NCBI RefSeq assembly: GCF_003004785.1
Contig: NZ_PVZS01000008.1
Span: 124,001 to 188,000, forward strand
Length of the DNA: 64,000 bases
Source of the DNA: Alsobacter soli
GTDB taxonomy: Bacteria > Pseudomonadota > Alphaproteobacteria > Rhizobiales > Beijerinckiaceae
Direction: 5' to 3'
In this document: piece by piece, positions 10,199 to 18,752 of the stretch
Layout of the letters: each line of letters opens with the position of its first letter
Position numbering within the stretch: position 1 is the stretch's first letter
The notes under the pieces: model-generated
Database searches by the model: none
What the model was told of the DNA's origin: nothing
Seen by the model: the letters and a program-made list of their open reading frames with translations, nothing else
Made by a program: the position numbers and the translations under genes

Positions 10199-11001
10199 CG
10201 CTTCAGCTCCGGCGCCAGCGCCACCAAGCGGCCGAGGATCGACGCCAGGGTCGTGCGCAGCGTCGCGGCCTTCCCCTCGTCGTAGGCGAACGGCGGCGCC
10301 TCGGTGGCCAGGTGCGTGGACTGCGCCAGCTCCATCTGGATGGCGTGCACGCCGTCCTGCGGCCGCCCGTAGTGGCGCGTCGTCCAGCCGCCCTTGAAGC
10401 GGCCGTTCAGCACGTGCGTGCGGCCGGACGCGGCGCAGATGTCGACGGCCGCGGCCTCGATGCGGGGATCGCAGGTGGTCCCGTTGTTCGTGCCGATATT
10501 GAAGTCTGGCAGCACGCCCTCGAACAGGAACGGGATCACCGACCGGATGGAGTGGCAGTCGTACAGGATCGCCACCCCATGCTTGGCCTTCACGCGCTCG
10601 ATCTCGGCCGCCAGCGCCGCATGGTAGGGGGCGTGGAACTGCGCCTTGCGCTCGGCGATCTCGGCGGCGCTGGGCTCCTCGGTCCAGATCGGCTGGCCGG
10701 CGAAGTCGGTGACGGGCACGAGGCCCGTGGTGTTCTGGCCGGGATAGAGGCTGGCGTCGTCCGGCCCGCGGTTGGCGTCGACGACGTAACGGTGGAACGT
10801 CGCCCGCACCGTCGTCGCGTTGGCCACGAGCCCGTCGTAGAGGCGCTCGATATGCCAGTCCGTGTCGGCGAGCACGCGGCCGCGTGCGTTCAGCTTCGCC
10901 AGGATCCCGTCCGGGACATGGGTGCCGGTGTGGGGCAGGCCAAGGATCAGCGGGCCGTCGCCGCGGACGACTTCGACCGGGTTCACCGAAACCGCGTTCA
11001 T
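10195..11001 (-). CDS. hutG: N-formylglutamate deformylase
   Basis: A 268-aa enzyme hydrolysing N-formyl-L-glutamate to glutamate and formate, the last step of the five-step route that uses HutF. Family features are [47 protein letters not shown] and the metal/active-site segment [17 protein letters not shown]. The start at 11001 overlaps the hutH stop by 4 bp (ATGA), which favours it over the longer frame that runs inside hutH. It ends in a 4-bp overlap with the CoA-transferase gene. The presence of hutF in the divergent operon agrees with this enzyme being the deformylase and not a formiminoglutamase. Confidence 0.95.
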   Translation of the reverse strand: MNAVSVNPVEVVRGDGPLILGLPHTGTHVPDGILAKLNARGRVLADTDWHIERLYDGLVANATTVRATFHRYVVDANRGPDDASLYPGQNTTGLVPVTDFAGQPIWTEEPSAAEIAERKAQFHAPYHAALAAEIERVKAKHGVAILYDCHSIRSVIPFLFEGVLPDFNIGTNNGTTCDPRIEAAAVDICAASGRTHVLNGRFKGGWTTRHYGRPQDGVHAIQMELAQSTHLATEAPPFAYDEGKAATLRTTLASILGRLVALAPELKR

Positions 11002-12539
11002 GGGCGGACCTCCTGGAGCATGCCTTGGGGGAGCGCTTCGAGCAGCGCGCCGGAACGGACGAGCGACGCGGCCTCGGCGAGGTCGGGCGCCATGTAGCGG
11101 TCGTGCCCCATGGGGGCCACCGACTGGCGCAGGCGCGCGATCACCGCCTGGAGCGGGGCCGAGGTCTTCAGCGGCGCCCGGAACTCGACGCCGGCCGCGG
11201 CGCACAGCACCTCGATCCCCACGATGTGGGCGAGATTGGCGTTCATGCGCTTTAGCCGCCGCGCGCCGTGGGCCGCCATGGACACGTGGTCCTCCTGGTT
11301 GGCCGACGTCGGGGTGGAGTCGGTGGAGCAGGGCGTCGCCAGGTGCTTGTTTTCGCTCATCAGCGCCGCCGAGGTGACCTCGGCGATCATCAGGCCGCTG
11401 TTGAGTCCGGGCTCAGGCGTGAGGAAGGGCGGCAGGTCGTGGCTCAGCGCCGGGTCGACCATGAGGGCGATGCGGCGCTGCGCGATCGCGCCGATCTCGG
11501 CGATGGCGAGCGCGATCTGGTCGGCCGCGAAGGCGACCGGCTCGGCGTGGAAATTGCCGCCCGACACGATCTGGCCGCTCTCGATGAGCACCAGCGGGTT
11601 GTCGGTGGCGGCGTTCGCCTCGATCTCCAGCGTCCGGCCCGCCTGGGACAGGAGGTCGATGCAGGCGCCGGTCACCTGCGGCTGGCAGCGGATGCAGTAG
11701 GGGTCCTGCACGCGCGGATCGCCCACCCGGTGGCTCTCCCGGATCTCCGACCCGTCCATCAGCTCGCGGATGACGCGGGCGGCGAGGATCTGGCCGGGGT
11801 GGCCGCGTAGCTGGTGGATCTCGTCCAGGAAGGGCGCGGTCGAGCCCATGATGGCGTCGGTCGACAGCGACGACGACACCAGCGCGTTGCGGGCGGCGCG
11901 GAACGCCTCGAAGAGGCCGACGAGCGCGAAGGCCGTCGACACCTGCGTGCCGTTGATCAGCGCAAGCCCTTCCTTCGCCGCCAGCACGATCGGCCTGAGC
12001 CCGGCCGCCGCCAGCGCCTCGGCGCTCGCCATCTCGCGGCCGTTATACATGGCTCGCCCTTCGCCGAGCATGGCCGCCGCCAGGTGGGCGAGGGGGGCGA
12101 GGTCGCCGGACGCGCCCACCGATCCCTGCGACGGGATCACGGGCAGCACGCCCCGGTTGAGCATGTCCTCGATCAGCGCGACGACCTCGGGGCGCGTGCC
12201 CGAGGCGCCGCGGCCCAGCGACAGGAGCTTCAGCGCCATGATGAGCCGCACGGTCTCGGGCTCGACCGGCTCGCCCACGCCGCAGCAGTGCGACAGGATC
12301 AGGTTGCGCTGCAGGGTCGCCGTGTCCTCGGCCTTGATCTTGATCGAGGCGAGCTTCCCGAAGCCGGTGTTGACGCCGTAGACCGGCGCGTCCCCCCGGG
12401 CAGCGGCGTCGATGCGCGCGGCCGAGCGGGCGATGCCGGCGCGGGCGGTGTCCGCCAGCCGCACCGCGAGGCCTTCGCGCCAGATGCGCTCCAGGTCGGC
12501 GAGCGTGACCTGGCCGGGGGTCAGGATGATCTCAGGCAT
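10998..12539 (-). CDS. hutH: Histidine ammonia-lyase
   Basis: A 513-aa enzyme deaminating L-histidine to urocanate and ammonia, the entry step of the pathway. The MIO prosthetic group forms from Ala143-Ser144-Gly145 in [17 protein letters not shown]. The active-site Tyr lies in [13 protein letters not shown]. Length matches the roughly 510-aa family norm. It overlaps hutI by 8 bp upstream and hutG by 4 bp downstream, in a tightly coupled operon. HutC, induced by urocanate in characterised systems, is expected to control it. Confidence 0.98.
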   Translation of the reverse strand: MPEIILTPGQVTLADLERIWREGLAVRLADTARAGIARSAARIDAAARGDAPVYGVNTGFGKLASIKIKAEDTATLQRNLILSHCCGVGEPVEPETVRLIMALKLLSLGRGASGTRPEVVALIEDMLNRGVLPVIPSQGSVGASGDLAPLAHLAAAMLGEGRAMYNGREMASAEALAAAGLRPIVLAAKEGLALINGTQVSTAFALVGLFEAFRAARNALVSSSLSTDAIMGSTAPFLDEIHQLRGHPGQILAARVIRELMDGSEIRESHRVGDPRVQDPYCIRCQPQVTGACIDLLSQAGRTLEIEANAATDNPLVLIESGQIVSGGNFHAEPVAFAADQIALAIAEIGAIAQRRIALMVDPALSHDLPPFLTPEPGLNSGLMIAEVTSAALMSENKHLATPCSTDSTPTSANQEDHVSMAAHGARRLKRMNANLAHIVGIEVLCAAAGVEFRAPLKTSAPLQAVIARLRQSVAPMGHDRYMAPDLAEAASLVRSGALLEALPQGMLQEVRP

Positions 12540-13734
12540 ACTGCCCTCCGAAGATGCGTGCGTGCAGCGGGTTGAAGCCGATGCGATAGGAGAGCTCCGC
12601 CGGGTGCTGGACGTCCCAGATCGCCAGGTCGGCGCGGGCGCCGGGCTCGATCACGCCGCGGTCCGAAAGGCCGAGCGCGCGGGCTGCATGGCGAGTCACG
12701 CCACGCAGGCATTCGGCGGGCGTCAGGCGGAACAGCGTCGCGCCCATGTTCATGGTGAGCAGAAGAGAGGTCAGCGGCGAGGTTCCGGGGTTGGAGTCCG
12801 TCGCCAGGGCGATGGGCACGCCGGCGTCGCGCAGCGCCTGCACCGGCGGGAGCTTCGTTTCCCGAAGCGTGTAGAACGCGCCCGGCAGCAGCACGGCCAC
12901 CGTCCCGTTCTTCGCCATGGCGGCGACGCCGTCCGGGCCGAGATATTCCAGATGGTCGGCCGACCGGGCGCCGTGTTCCGCCGCCATGGCCGCGCCATGG
13001 AGGTCCGAAAGCTGCTCGGCGTGCAGCTTCACCGGCAGCCCGAGCGCTTTCGCGCGGTCGAAGACGCGCGCCATCTCGTCGACCGAGAAGGCGATGCCTT
13101 CGCAGAACCCGTCTACGGCGTCGATCAGGCCCTCCGCATGGCCCCGGTCCATGCCGGCCAGGACGACCCGTTCAATGTAGCCGGCGCGATCGGTCCTGAA
13201 CTCTGGCGGGAGCGCATGCGCGGCGAGCCAGGTCGTGACGACGCGCACCTGTCGCGACTCGCCGATCCGGCGGGCGACCCGCAGCATCTTCAGTTCGGAG
13301 TCGACGTCGAGCCCGTAGCCGGATTTGATCTCCAGCGTCGTCACACCCTCGCGAAGCAAGGCGTCGACGCGGGGCAGGGCCTGGGCGAGAAGCTCGTCTT
13401 CGCTCGCCCCGCGGGTGTGGCGCACGCTCGACAGGATGCCGCCGCCGGCCCGGGCGATCTCCTCGTAGCTCGCGCCTTCGAGCCGCATCTCGAACTCGCG
13501 GGCGCGGTCGCCGCCATAGACAATGTGCGTGTGGCAGTCGATCAGGCCCGGCGTGACCAGCCGGCCTTCGAGGTCGCGGACAGCGGCTTTTTCAAACGCG
13601 GCAGGGAGGTCCGCAGTGGGCCCGACCCAGGCGATCCTGTCGCCATCGAGCGCAATGGAGGCGCCCTCGACAAGCGGGACGCCCGCCGCGTGCCCGTCCA
13701 TCGTCGCGACCCTGGCGTTCCTGAGAACCTGCAT
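12532..13734 (-). CDS. hutI: Imidazolonepropionase
   Basis: A 400-aa amidohydrolase opening 4-imidazolone-5-propionate to N-formimino-L-glutamate, the third step. Metal ligands are seen in [12 protein letters not shown] (His68, His70), with [12 protein letters not shown] and [10 protein letters not shown] further on. It is the first gene of the leftward hut operon; its start lies about 55 bp from the nearer HutC-type box. The stop overlaps hutH by 8 bp. The product is passed to HutF, encoded divergently, which explains the paired promoters. Confidence 0.98.
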   Translation of the reverse strand: MQVLRNARVATMDGHAAGVPLVEGASIALDGDRIAWVGPTADLPAAFEKAAVRDLEGRLVTPGLIDCHTHIVYGGDRAREFEMRLEGASYEEIARAGGGILSSVRHTRGASEDELLAQALPRVDALLREGVTTLEIKSGYGLDVDSELKMLRVARRIGESRQVRVVTTWLAAHALPPEFRTDRAGYIERVVLAGMDRGHAEGLIDAVDGFCEGIAFSVDEMARVFDRAKALGLPVKLHAEQLSDLHGAAMAAEHGARSADHLEYLGPDGVAAMAKNGTVAVLLPGAFYTLRETKLPPVQALRDAGVPIALATDSNPGTSPLTSLLLTMNMGATLFRLTPAECLRGVTRHAARALGLSDRGVIEPGARADLAIWDVQHPAELSYRIGFNPLHARIFGGQYA

Positions 13735-13786
13735 TTCGCGCTCCGGTTGTGTCTTGGCGTCGAGGTTGAACCACGGCGACGGCGCT

Positions 13787-13820
13787 ATGTCTAGACTTAT
13801 TGCGGAACTATGTCTAGACT
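13787..13820. promoter_or_regulatory. Two HutC-type operator boxes between hutI and hutF
   Basis: ATGTCTAGACT occurs twice in direct orientation; the palindromic cores GTCTAGAC are at 13789-13796 and 13812-13819, 23 bp apart (about two helical turns). They lie between the divergent starts of hutI (13734) and hutF (13856). GTCTAGAC is the kind of 2-fold site bound by GntR/HutC repressors. The position suggests simultaneous repression of both arms, relieved by urocanate. Confidence 0.8.
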
Positions 13821-13855
13821 AATCCAAGTGACGCAAACCGGGGCGGGAGAAGGCC

Positions 13856-15220
13856 ATGGCGATGATTTGGGCGGAGCGGGCCTTGCTGCCGGGCGGCTGG
13901 GCGGAGGGCGTGCGCGTTGACCTGGGGCCGGACGGCCGCATCGCGAGCGTCGCCGCCGGCGAGCCGCCCGCCGGCCAGCGGGTCGGGCTGCTCCTGCCGG
14001 CCATGGCCAACCTGCATTCGCATGCGTTCCAGCGCGCCATGGCGGGCCTGTCCGAGGCGCGCGGGCCGCAGCCGCGCGACACCTTCTGGACGTGGCGCCA
14101 GATCATGTACCGCTTCCTCGACCACCTGACGCCGGAAGACGTCGAGGCCATCGCCGCCCTGGTGCAGATGGAAATGCTGGAGGCCGGCTACGCCACGAAC
14201 GTGGAATTCCACTACCTGCACCATCAGCCCGGCGGCGTGCCCTACGCCAACTTGGCCGAGATGTCCGAGCGGATCGCGGCGGCCGCCGCGCGCACCGGCG
14301 TCGGGCTGACGCTCCTGCCCGTGCACTACCAGTTTGGCGGCCTCGACGGCCGGCCGCTCGGACCCGGCCAGCAGCGTTTCGGCACGACGCCTGACGGGTT
14401 CGCTGCTCTGCTCGACGCCGCCGAGCAGGCGCTGAGCCGGTTGCCTGCCGACGCCGGGATCGGCGTGGCCCCCCACTCGCTGCGCGCCGTCAGCCCGGAG
14501 GCGCTTCGCCTCTGCGAGGGCCTGCGTCCGTCCCGGCCGTTGCACATGCACCTCGCCGAGCAGATCCCGGAGGTCGAGGAGGTTCAGGCCGCGCGCGGCC
14601 GACGGCCAGTGGAGTGGCTCCTCGACAACCACAGCCCCGATCGCCGCTGGACGCTGATCCATCTCACGCACATGACCGACGACGAGACCCGCCGCCTCGC
14701 CGCGACGGGCGCGGTCGCCGGCCTCTGCCCCATCACGGAATCGAGCCTGGGCGACGGCATCTTCAACGGTGTCGTCTGGCGGGAGGCCGGCGGCCGTTTC
14801 GGCTTCGGCTCGGACAGCAACATCCGCATCTCCCTGGCGGAGGAGCTGCGCACGCTGGAATACAGCCAGCGCCTCCGGGACACGTCACGAGCCGTCCTGG
14901 CTGAATCTGACCGCTCAACCGGTCGCATGCTCTACGAAGCCGGGCTCGAGGCGGGCGCGACCGCGGCCGGACGGGAAACGGGGGCCATCGCCGAGGGCCT
15001 GTGGGCCGACCTGAGCGCCGTTTCCCTGGACAATCCGGTGCTGTTCGGACGCAGGGGCGACCAGATGCTCGACAGCCTCGTTTTCGCCGGCGGCGACGGT
15101 CTGGTCCGCGACGTCTGGGCGGCCGGGCGCCACGTGGTGCGCGATGGCCGGCATATCGACCGCGAACGCATCCAGGCCGATTATCTGGCCTGCATGGCGC
15201 GACTGCAGGAGCGCATGTGA
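13856..15220 (+). CDS. hutF: Formimidoylglutamate deiminase
   Basis: A 454-aa amidohydrolase-superfamily enzyme converting N-formimino-L-glutamate to N-formyl-L-glutamate and ammonia. Zinc and active-site segments are visible: MANLHSHAFQRAMAGL, a middle MHLAEQIPEV, LIHLTHM and FGSDSNIRISLAEELR. The ATG at 13856 follows GGGAGAAGG; a second in-frame ATG two codons later is possible. It heads the rightward hut operon, overlapping hutC by 4 bp. Together with HutG it defines the five-step pathway releasing two ammonia and formate. Confidence 0.96.
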   Translation: MAMIWAERALLPGGWAEGVRVDLGPDGRIASVAAGEPPAGQRVGLLLPAMANLHSHAFQRAMAGLSEARGPQPRDTFWTWRQIMYRFLDHLTPEDVEAIAALVQMEMLEAGYATNVEFHYLHHQPGGVPYANLAEMSERIAAAAARTGVGLTLLPVHYQFGGLDGRPLGPGQQRFGTTPDGFAALLDAAEQALSRLPADAGIGVAPHSLRAVSPEALRLCEGLRPSRPLHMHLAEQIPEVEEVQAARGRRPVEWLLDNHSPDRRWTLIHLTHMTDDETRRLAATGAVAGLCPITESSLGDGIFNGVVWREAGGRFGFGSDSNIRISLAEELRTLEYSQRLRDTSRAVLAESDRSTGRMLYEAGLEAGATAAGRETGAIAEGLWADLSAVSLDNPVLFGRRGDQMLDSLVFAGGDGLVRDVWAAGRHVVRDGRHIDRERIQADYLACMARLQERM

Positions 15221-15945
15221 CCGACAGGCAAGCCGCCCCGAACTCGCGCAAGGCGCAGCACATCGTCAACGAAGTGCGCCGGCGCATCATCGAGCGCGAA
15301 TGGCGCCAGGGCGATCGCATCCCGGACGAAGCGGATCTCGCCGTGGAGTTCGATGTCGCCCGCGCGACAGTGAACAAGGCCCTGCAGCTGCTGGCCGACG
15401 AGGGCCTGCTGGACCGCCGCCGACGCGCCGGCACGCGCGTGGCCGTCGACCCGGTCCGCAAGGCGACCTTCACGATCGCCATCGTTCGCGAGCAGGTCGA
15501 GCAGGCCGGCATGGCCTACAGCTATCGTGTGATCGCCCAGCGACGCAGCCCCCTGCCGGCGGACATCGCGGCGCGGCTCGGGCTTCCGGAGGGTCGCACG
15601 CTCGTGCACATGCGGGCGGTGCACTACGGCGACGGCAAGCCGTTCCAGCTCGAAGATAGGTGGATCAACCCGCACGCCGCGCCGGAGCTGGAAAGCGCCG
15701 ACTTCTGGCATTTGAACGCCAACGAATGGCTCGTGCGAAACGCCCCCTATCTGCGGGCCGATCTCTCCTTTTCGGCGGAGAACGCCAACCGGCGCGATGC
15801 GCGGTTGCTGCAGACCCAGGCGGGCCAGGCTCTCCTGGTCATGCATCGCACAACGTGGAACGACCTCGGCCCGATCACGACGGTCAGGGTGGCCTTCCAG
15901 CCAGGCCATGTGGTCGGCGCGGGAAACACTCAAAGCCGGGGCTGA
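15217..15945 (+). CDS. hutC: Histidine utilisation repressor, GntR/HutC family
   Basis: A 242-aa repressor. The N-terminal winged helix (IVNEVRRRIIEREWRQGDRI, then DEADLAVEFDVARATVNKAL) is followed by a UTRA effector domain of about 140 aa (AYSYRVIAQRRSPLPADI, then HMRAVHYGDGKPFQLEDRWI). I placed the start at the GTG at 15217, which overlaps the hutF stop by 4 bp (GTGA); the ATG-initiated frame further left lies inside hutF. It should bind the GTCTAGAC boxes at 13.8 kb and respond to urocanate, as HutC proteins do elsewhere. If imidazolepropionate is also degraded here it may enter as urocanate and give the same inducer. Confidence 0.93.
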   Translation: MTDRQAAPNSRKAQHIVNEVRRRIIEREWRQGDRIPDEADLAVEFDVARATVNKALQLLADEGLLDRRRRAGTRVAVDPVRKATFTIAIVREQVEQAGMAYSYRVIAQRRSPLPADIAARLGLPEGRTLVHMRAVHYGDGKPFQLEDRWINPHAAPELESADFWHLNANEWLVRNAPYLRADLSFSAENANRRDARLLQTQAGQALLVMHRTTWNDLGPITTVRVAFQPGHVVGAGNTQSRG

Positions 15946-15989
15946 CAGCCTTTCGCAGGGCGCGAGCCTTGCCTTGGAGATCGCGAGAC

Positions 15990-16529
15990 ATGACGGGGAT
16001 TTTCCGGCGCGCCGAGCGGGTGTTCCGGCCGTGGAAAAACGGCGGGGGCCAGACGGCCGAGATCGTGGCCTGGCCTGCAGGAGCGGATTTCGACGCTTTC
16101 GAATGGCGCATCAGCACGGCCATCGTGGCCGCATCCGGGCCGTTCTCGACGTTCCCCGGGGTGGATCGGGTGATCACAGTGCTGGAGGGCGGCGCGATGG
16201 TTCTCACCGCAGGCGGAGAAGCCCGAAAGCTCGATGCGGGGAGCCAGCCCTATTCCTTCCCGGGAGACGTTCCTGCCGCAGCGGAGCTGGAAGGGGAGCC
16301 GCTCCTCGACTTCAACGTCATGGTTCGCCGGCCGCTCCGGGCGCAGGTGGCGCGCGGTCCCTTCGCGCCCGCCAGCCAGGGGGTGACGTCGCATGCGCGA
16401 CTGGCGCTCCTGCTGGAGGATCGCGCCGGCCTGTCGCGCTTCGATCTGGTCGACGTCATGGCGGCCGATCCGTCGCTGATCGCCGCCCTCGTCGGGACGC
16501 CGGCGCTCGACGTGCGCATCTCGAACTGA
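15990..16529 (+). CDS. hutD: HutD family protein
   Basis: A 179-aa cupin-like protein beginning MTGIFRRAERVFRPWKNGGG. The hallmark WKNGGGQTAEI and FEWRISTAIVAASGPFSTFP match the HutD (DUF886) family. HutD genes accompany hut operons and were proposed to temper pathway activity, possibly by binding formylated intermediates; the biochemical role is unsettled. It begins 44 bp after hutC and closes the rightward operon. Confidence 0.92.
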   Translation: MTGIFRRAERVFRPWKNGGGQTAEIVAWPAGADFDAFEWRISTAIVAASGPFSTFPGVDRVITVLEGGAMVLTAGGEARKLDAGSQPYSFPGDVPAAAELEGEPLLDFNVMVRRPLRAQVARGPFAPASQGVTSHARLALLLEDRAGLSRFDLVDVMAADPSLIAALVGTPALDVRISN

Positions 16530-16572
16530 GAGCTGCCGCGTCTGCCCGACTCCGAGGGCGCCACGGGCGGAC

Positions 16573-16806
16573 TTAACCTGGCTGGTCGCCCCGGAATTGA
16601 ACGGCCTGTCCGTCGATCCTGCGCTCGAGCGGCACGAGCGCGAAGCCCTGGTAGCGCAGGGCATGCGGGTCGAAGTCCTTGGCGAATGCGGGGTTGCGCT
16701 CGGCGAAGGAGGCGCAGGCGGCAGCGAAGCTGTCGCCCGTCGCCTCTCCGATGAACTCGTACGCATCCGCGCCGACGGCGGTCCAGATGCGCCATAGCGT
16801 CGGCAT
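16573..16806 (-). CDS. Small hypothetical protein, 77 aa
   Basis: A short protein starting MPTLWRIWTAVGADAYEFIG. The ATG at 16806 is preceded by GGAGAGGGG on the leftward strand, which supports it over upstream in-frame starts. It has no signal peptide, is Ala/Phe-rich in the middle (AAACASFAERNPAFAKDF) and ends with VPLERRIDGQAVQF. It is convergent with hutD (43 bp apart) and divergent from the NepR-like gene. I do not recognise the family. Composition and clear ribosome binding site favour a real gene. Confidence 0.6.
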   Translation of the reverse strand: MPTLWRIWTAVGADAYEFIGEATGDSFAAACASFAERNPAFAKDFDPHALRYQGFALVPLERRIDGQAVQFRGDQPG

Positions 16807-16936
16807 ATGGCCCCTCTCCATGCGCCCATGCTGCCTGTGGATACGGCCATAAAGAGGCGGCGGATTGTAGAACGAGATCGGCTGCCCGGAGTTTGGTCTC
16901 GAAACGTACCCTTCAAGCGGCGCAGAGAGAGACCCG

Positions 16937-17155
16937 ATGCCGAGCGACCGGGCCGAGCTTCGGAACGTGATTCCGTTCCCGAAACGCCAAGACAACGACA
17001 CGCAATCCCATGTAGGCCTGCTGCTTCGGCGCATGTGGGCCAGCGCCGTCCAGGAGCCCGTTCCGGAGCGCTTCCTGGATCTGCTCAAGGTGCTGGAGGC
17101 TCAGCCCGGAAGCGCGCGGGGCTTCGGCGGCGGCGAGACGCAAAGCCGGCGGTAG
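16937..17155 (+). CDS. NepR-like anti-sigma factor
   Basis: A 72-aa protein whose core, about residues 26-54, reads VGLLLRRMWASAVQEPVPER and then FLDLLKVLE. This matches the pattern of alphaproteobacterial NepR proteins: a G-x-x-L-R-x-M helix, an E-P-V/L-P-x-R-F-L linker and an L-L-x-x-L second helix. NepR sequesters the ECF sigma factor EcfG until phosphorylated PhyR displaces it, in the general stress response. No phyR, ecfG or sensor kinase lies next to it, so it is probably an orphan paralogue. The N-terminal extension (ELRNVIPFPKR) is basic and flexible. A stress role is inferred from the motif; binding to a sigma factor is not shown here. Confidence 0.65.
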   Translation: MPSDRAELRNVIPFPKRQDNDTQSHVGLLLRRMWASAVQEPVPERFLDLLKVLEAQPGSARGFGGGETQSRR

Positions 17156-17160
17156 GGAGT

Positions 17161-17529
17161 TCAGCCGCCCCGCTTCAGGCTGACGATGTACTTCGCCACG
17201 GCGCTGATCTCCTCCGGCGACAGCATGATGTTCGGCATGGGCGCGTGCGACGTCCGCAGGAACACCGTGACGGACAGCTCGGTCGTGGAGCTCATGCGGG
17301 CGATGGCCGGGAAGCTGGGCGCGCGACCGCCGGCTCCCATCCTGTCGCCTGTGAGCGCGTGACAGCCGGTGCAGTCCCTGGCGACGATCGCACGGCCCTG
17401 CCGCGCCGTCTGGGCCTGAACGGCAGCGGGCGCTCCCAGCCAACAGAGAGCCATCGCGGCGAGCGCGGCGGCGACCGGCAGGAAACGCCCACGAGGTGCC
17501 GGGCCCCGGCGCGGCGAAACGGCGGTCAT
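17161..17529 (-). CDS. Small c-type cytochrome
   Basis: A 122-aa secreted monohaem cytochrome c. After a basic N-terminus and a hydrophobic signal (VAAALAAMALCWLGAPAA) comes the haem motif CTGCH within IVARDCTGCHALTG. A probable axial Met lies in HAPMPNIMLSPEEISAVAKY. Its start overlaps the acetate kinase stop by 4 bp, placing it last in the DUF3141-FabI-PTA-AckA operon. A periplasmic electron carrier in an acetyl-phosphate operon is unusual and hints at a respiratory role when terminal oxidase activity is limited; that is inference. Confidence 0.9.
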   Translation of the reverse strand: MTAVSPRRGPAPRGRFLPVAAALAAMALCWLGAPAAVQAQTARQGRAIVARDCTGCHALTGDRMGAGGRAPSFPAIARMSSTTELSVTVFLRTSHAPMPNIMLSPEEISAVAKYIVSLKRGG

Positions 17530-18752
17530 TCGAACTCCCCCGCCAAGGTCTTCGCCCGTGGCTCGGGCCGGGCCCCCAGGCCAGCGGCTTCCATGGTGTG
17601 GCGCGCGATGGCGGCCTCCTCGTCCGTCTTGACCACGAAGGCCTTGACCCGGCTGTGGCGCGCCGAGATGACCGGGCCGCCGGCGCGGTTCGCCTCCGGG
17701 TCGAGTTCGATCCCGAGCCACTCGGCCCCTTCCAGCGCCATTTCGCGGATGCGCCAGGCGTTCTCGCCGATGCCTCCGGTGAACACGATCGCATCCACCC
17801 CGCGCATGGTGGCGGCGAGGGCCCCCATCTCGCGGCGGATGCGGCCGACGAAGTAGGCGATCGCCTCCTGCGCCTCGGGGCGGTCGGACGCCTCGAGTTC
17901 GCGCATGTCGCTGGAAATGCCGGACAAGCCCTTGAGCCCGCATTCGTTGTAGAGCAACTGGGTGAGAGACGCGGCGTCCATGCCGCGCTGGGCCATGAGG
18001 AAGAGCAGCACGCCCGGATCGAGTTGGCCGCACCTGGTGCCCATGGGCAGGCCATCGAGGGCGGTGAACCCCATAGTGGACGCGACCGAGGCGCCGCCCT
18101 GGATGGCGCACATGGACGCGCCGTTCCCCAGGTGGGCCACGATCACGCGCTTGTTCCACTCCGTCGGAGCCATCGCGGGCAGGAGCCGCATCACGGACTC
18201 GTAGGACAGGCCGTGGAAGCCGTAGCGCCGGATGCCCGCCTCGAACATTTCGCGCGGCAGGCCGTAGGCTTCCTCCGCGAATGCATGGCCGCGATGGAAG
18301 GCGGTGTCGAAGCAGGCGACGTGGACCGCGTCGGGGAAGGCCTGCCGGGCCACCTCGATCCCCGCCAGGTTGTGCGGCTGGTGCAGCGGCGCCAGGGGCT
18401 CGAGCAGGCGCAGGCGCTGCAGGATCTCGTCCGTCACCACCACCGGGCCGGCGAAGAAGCGCCCGCCATGCACCACCCGGTGTCCAACCGCGGCGACCTC
18501 CAGGCCGGGCATCTTCTCCCCCAGCCAGGCCAGCGCCGCGTCGAGCGCCTGCCGGTGGCTGGCTGGCCCCCCGTCGCCGAGCGTCCGCTTCTGCTTCGCC
18601 TCGTCCCCCAGCCGCGCCTCGAAGCGGGCGTGGCTTTTGAGGCCTTCCGCCTGGCCGCGCGCCAGGCGCCACGGCTCGCCCGCGCGCAGCGCGTACGCCG
18701 CGAACTTGAGCGAGGACGAGCCCGCGTTGAGCGTGAGCAGGCACGCGCTCAT
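17526..18752 (-). CDS. ackA: Acetate kinase
   Basis: A 408-aa ASKHA-fold kinase interconverting acetyl phosphate + ADP and acetate + ATP. Signature motifs are present: LTLNAGSSSLKF, GHRVVHGGRFFAGPV, the nucleotide-binding IVAHLGNGASMCA and VFTGGIGENAWRIREMAL. Length fits the family. It overlaps the MaoC-phosphotransacetylase gene by 4 bp and the cytochrome gene by 4 bp. With the upstream phosphotransacetylase it can make ATP from acetyl-CoA without respiration. Propionate kinase activity cannot be excluded. Confidence 0.96.
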   Translation of the reverse strand: MSACLLTLNAGSSSLKFAAYALRAGEPWRLARGQAEGLKSHARFEARLGDEAKQKRTLGDGGPASHRQALDAALAWLGEKMPGLEVAAVGHRVVHGGRFFAGPVVVTDEILQRLRLLEPLAPLHQPHNLAGIEVARQAFPDAVHVACFDTAFHRGHAFAEEAYGLPREMFEAGIRRYGFHGLSYESVMRLLPAMAPTEWNKRVIVAHLGNGASMCAIQGGASVASTMGFTALDGLPMGTRCGQLDPGVLLFLMAQRGMDAASLTQLLYNECGLKGLSGISSDMRELEASDRPEAQEAIAYFVGRIRREMGALAATMRGVDAIVFTGGIGENAWRIREMALEGAEWLGIELDPEANRAGGPVISARHSRVKAFVVKTDEEAAIARHTMEAAGLGARPEPRAKTLAGEFE

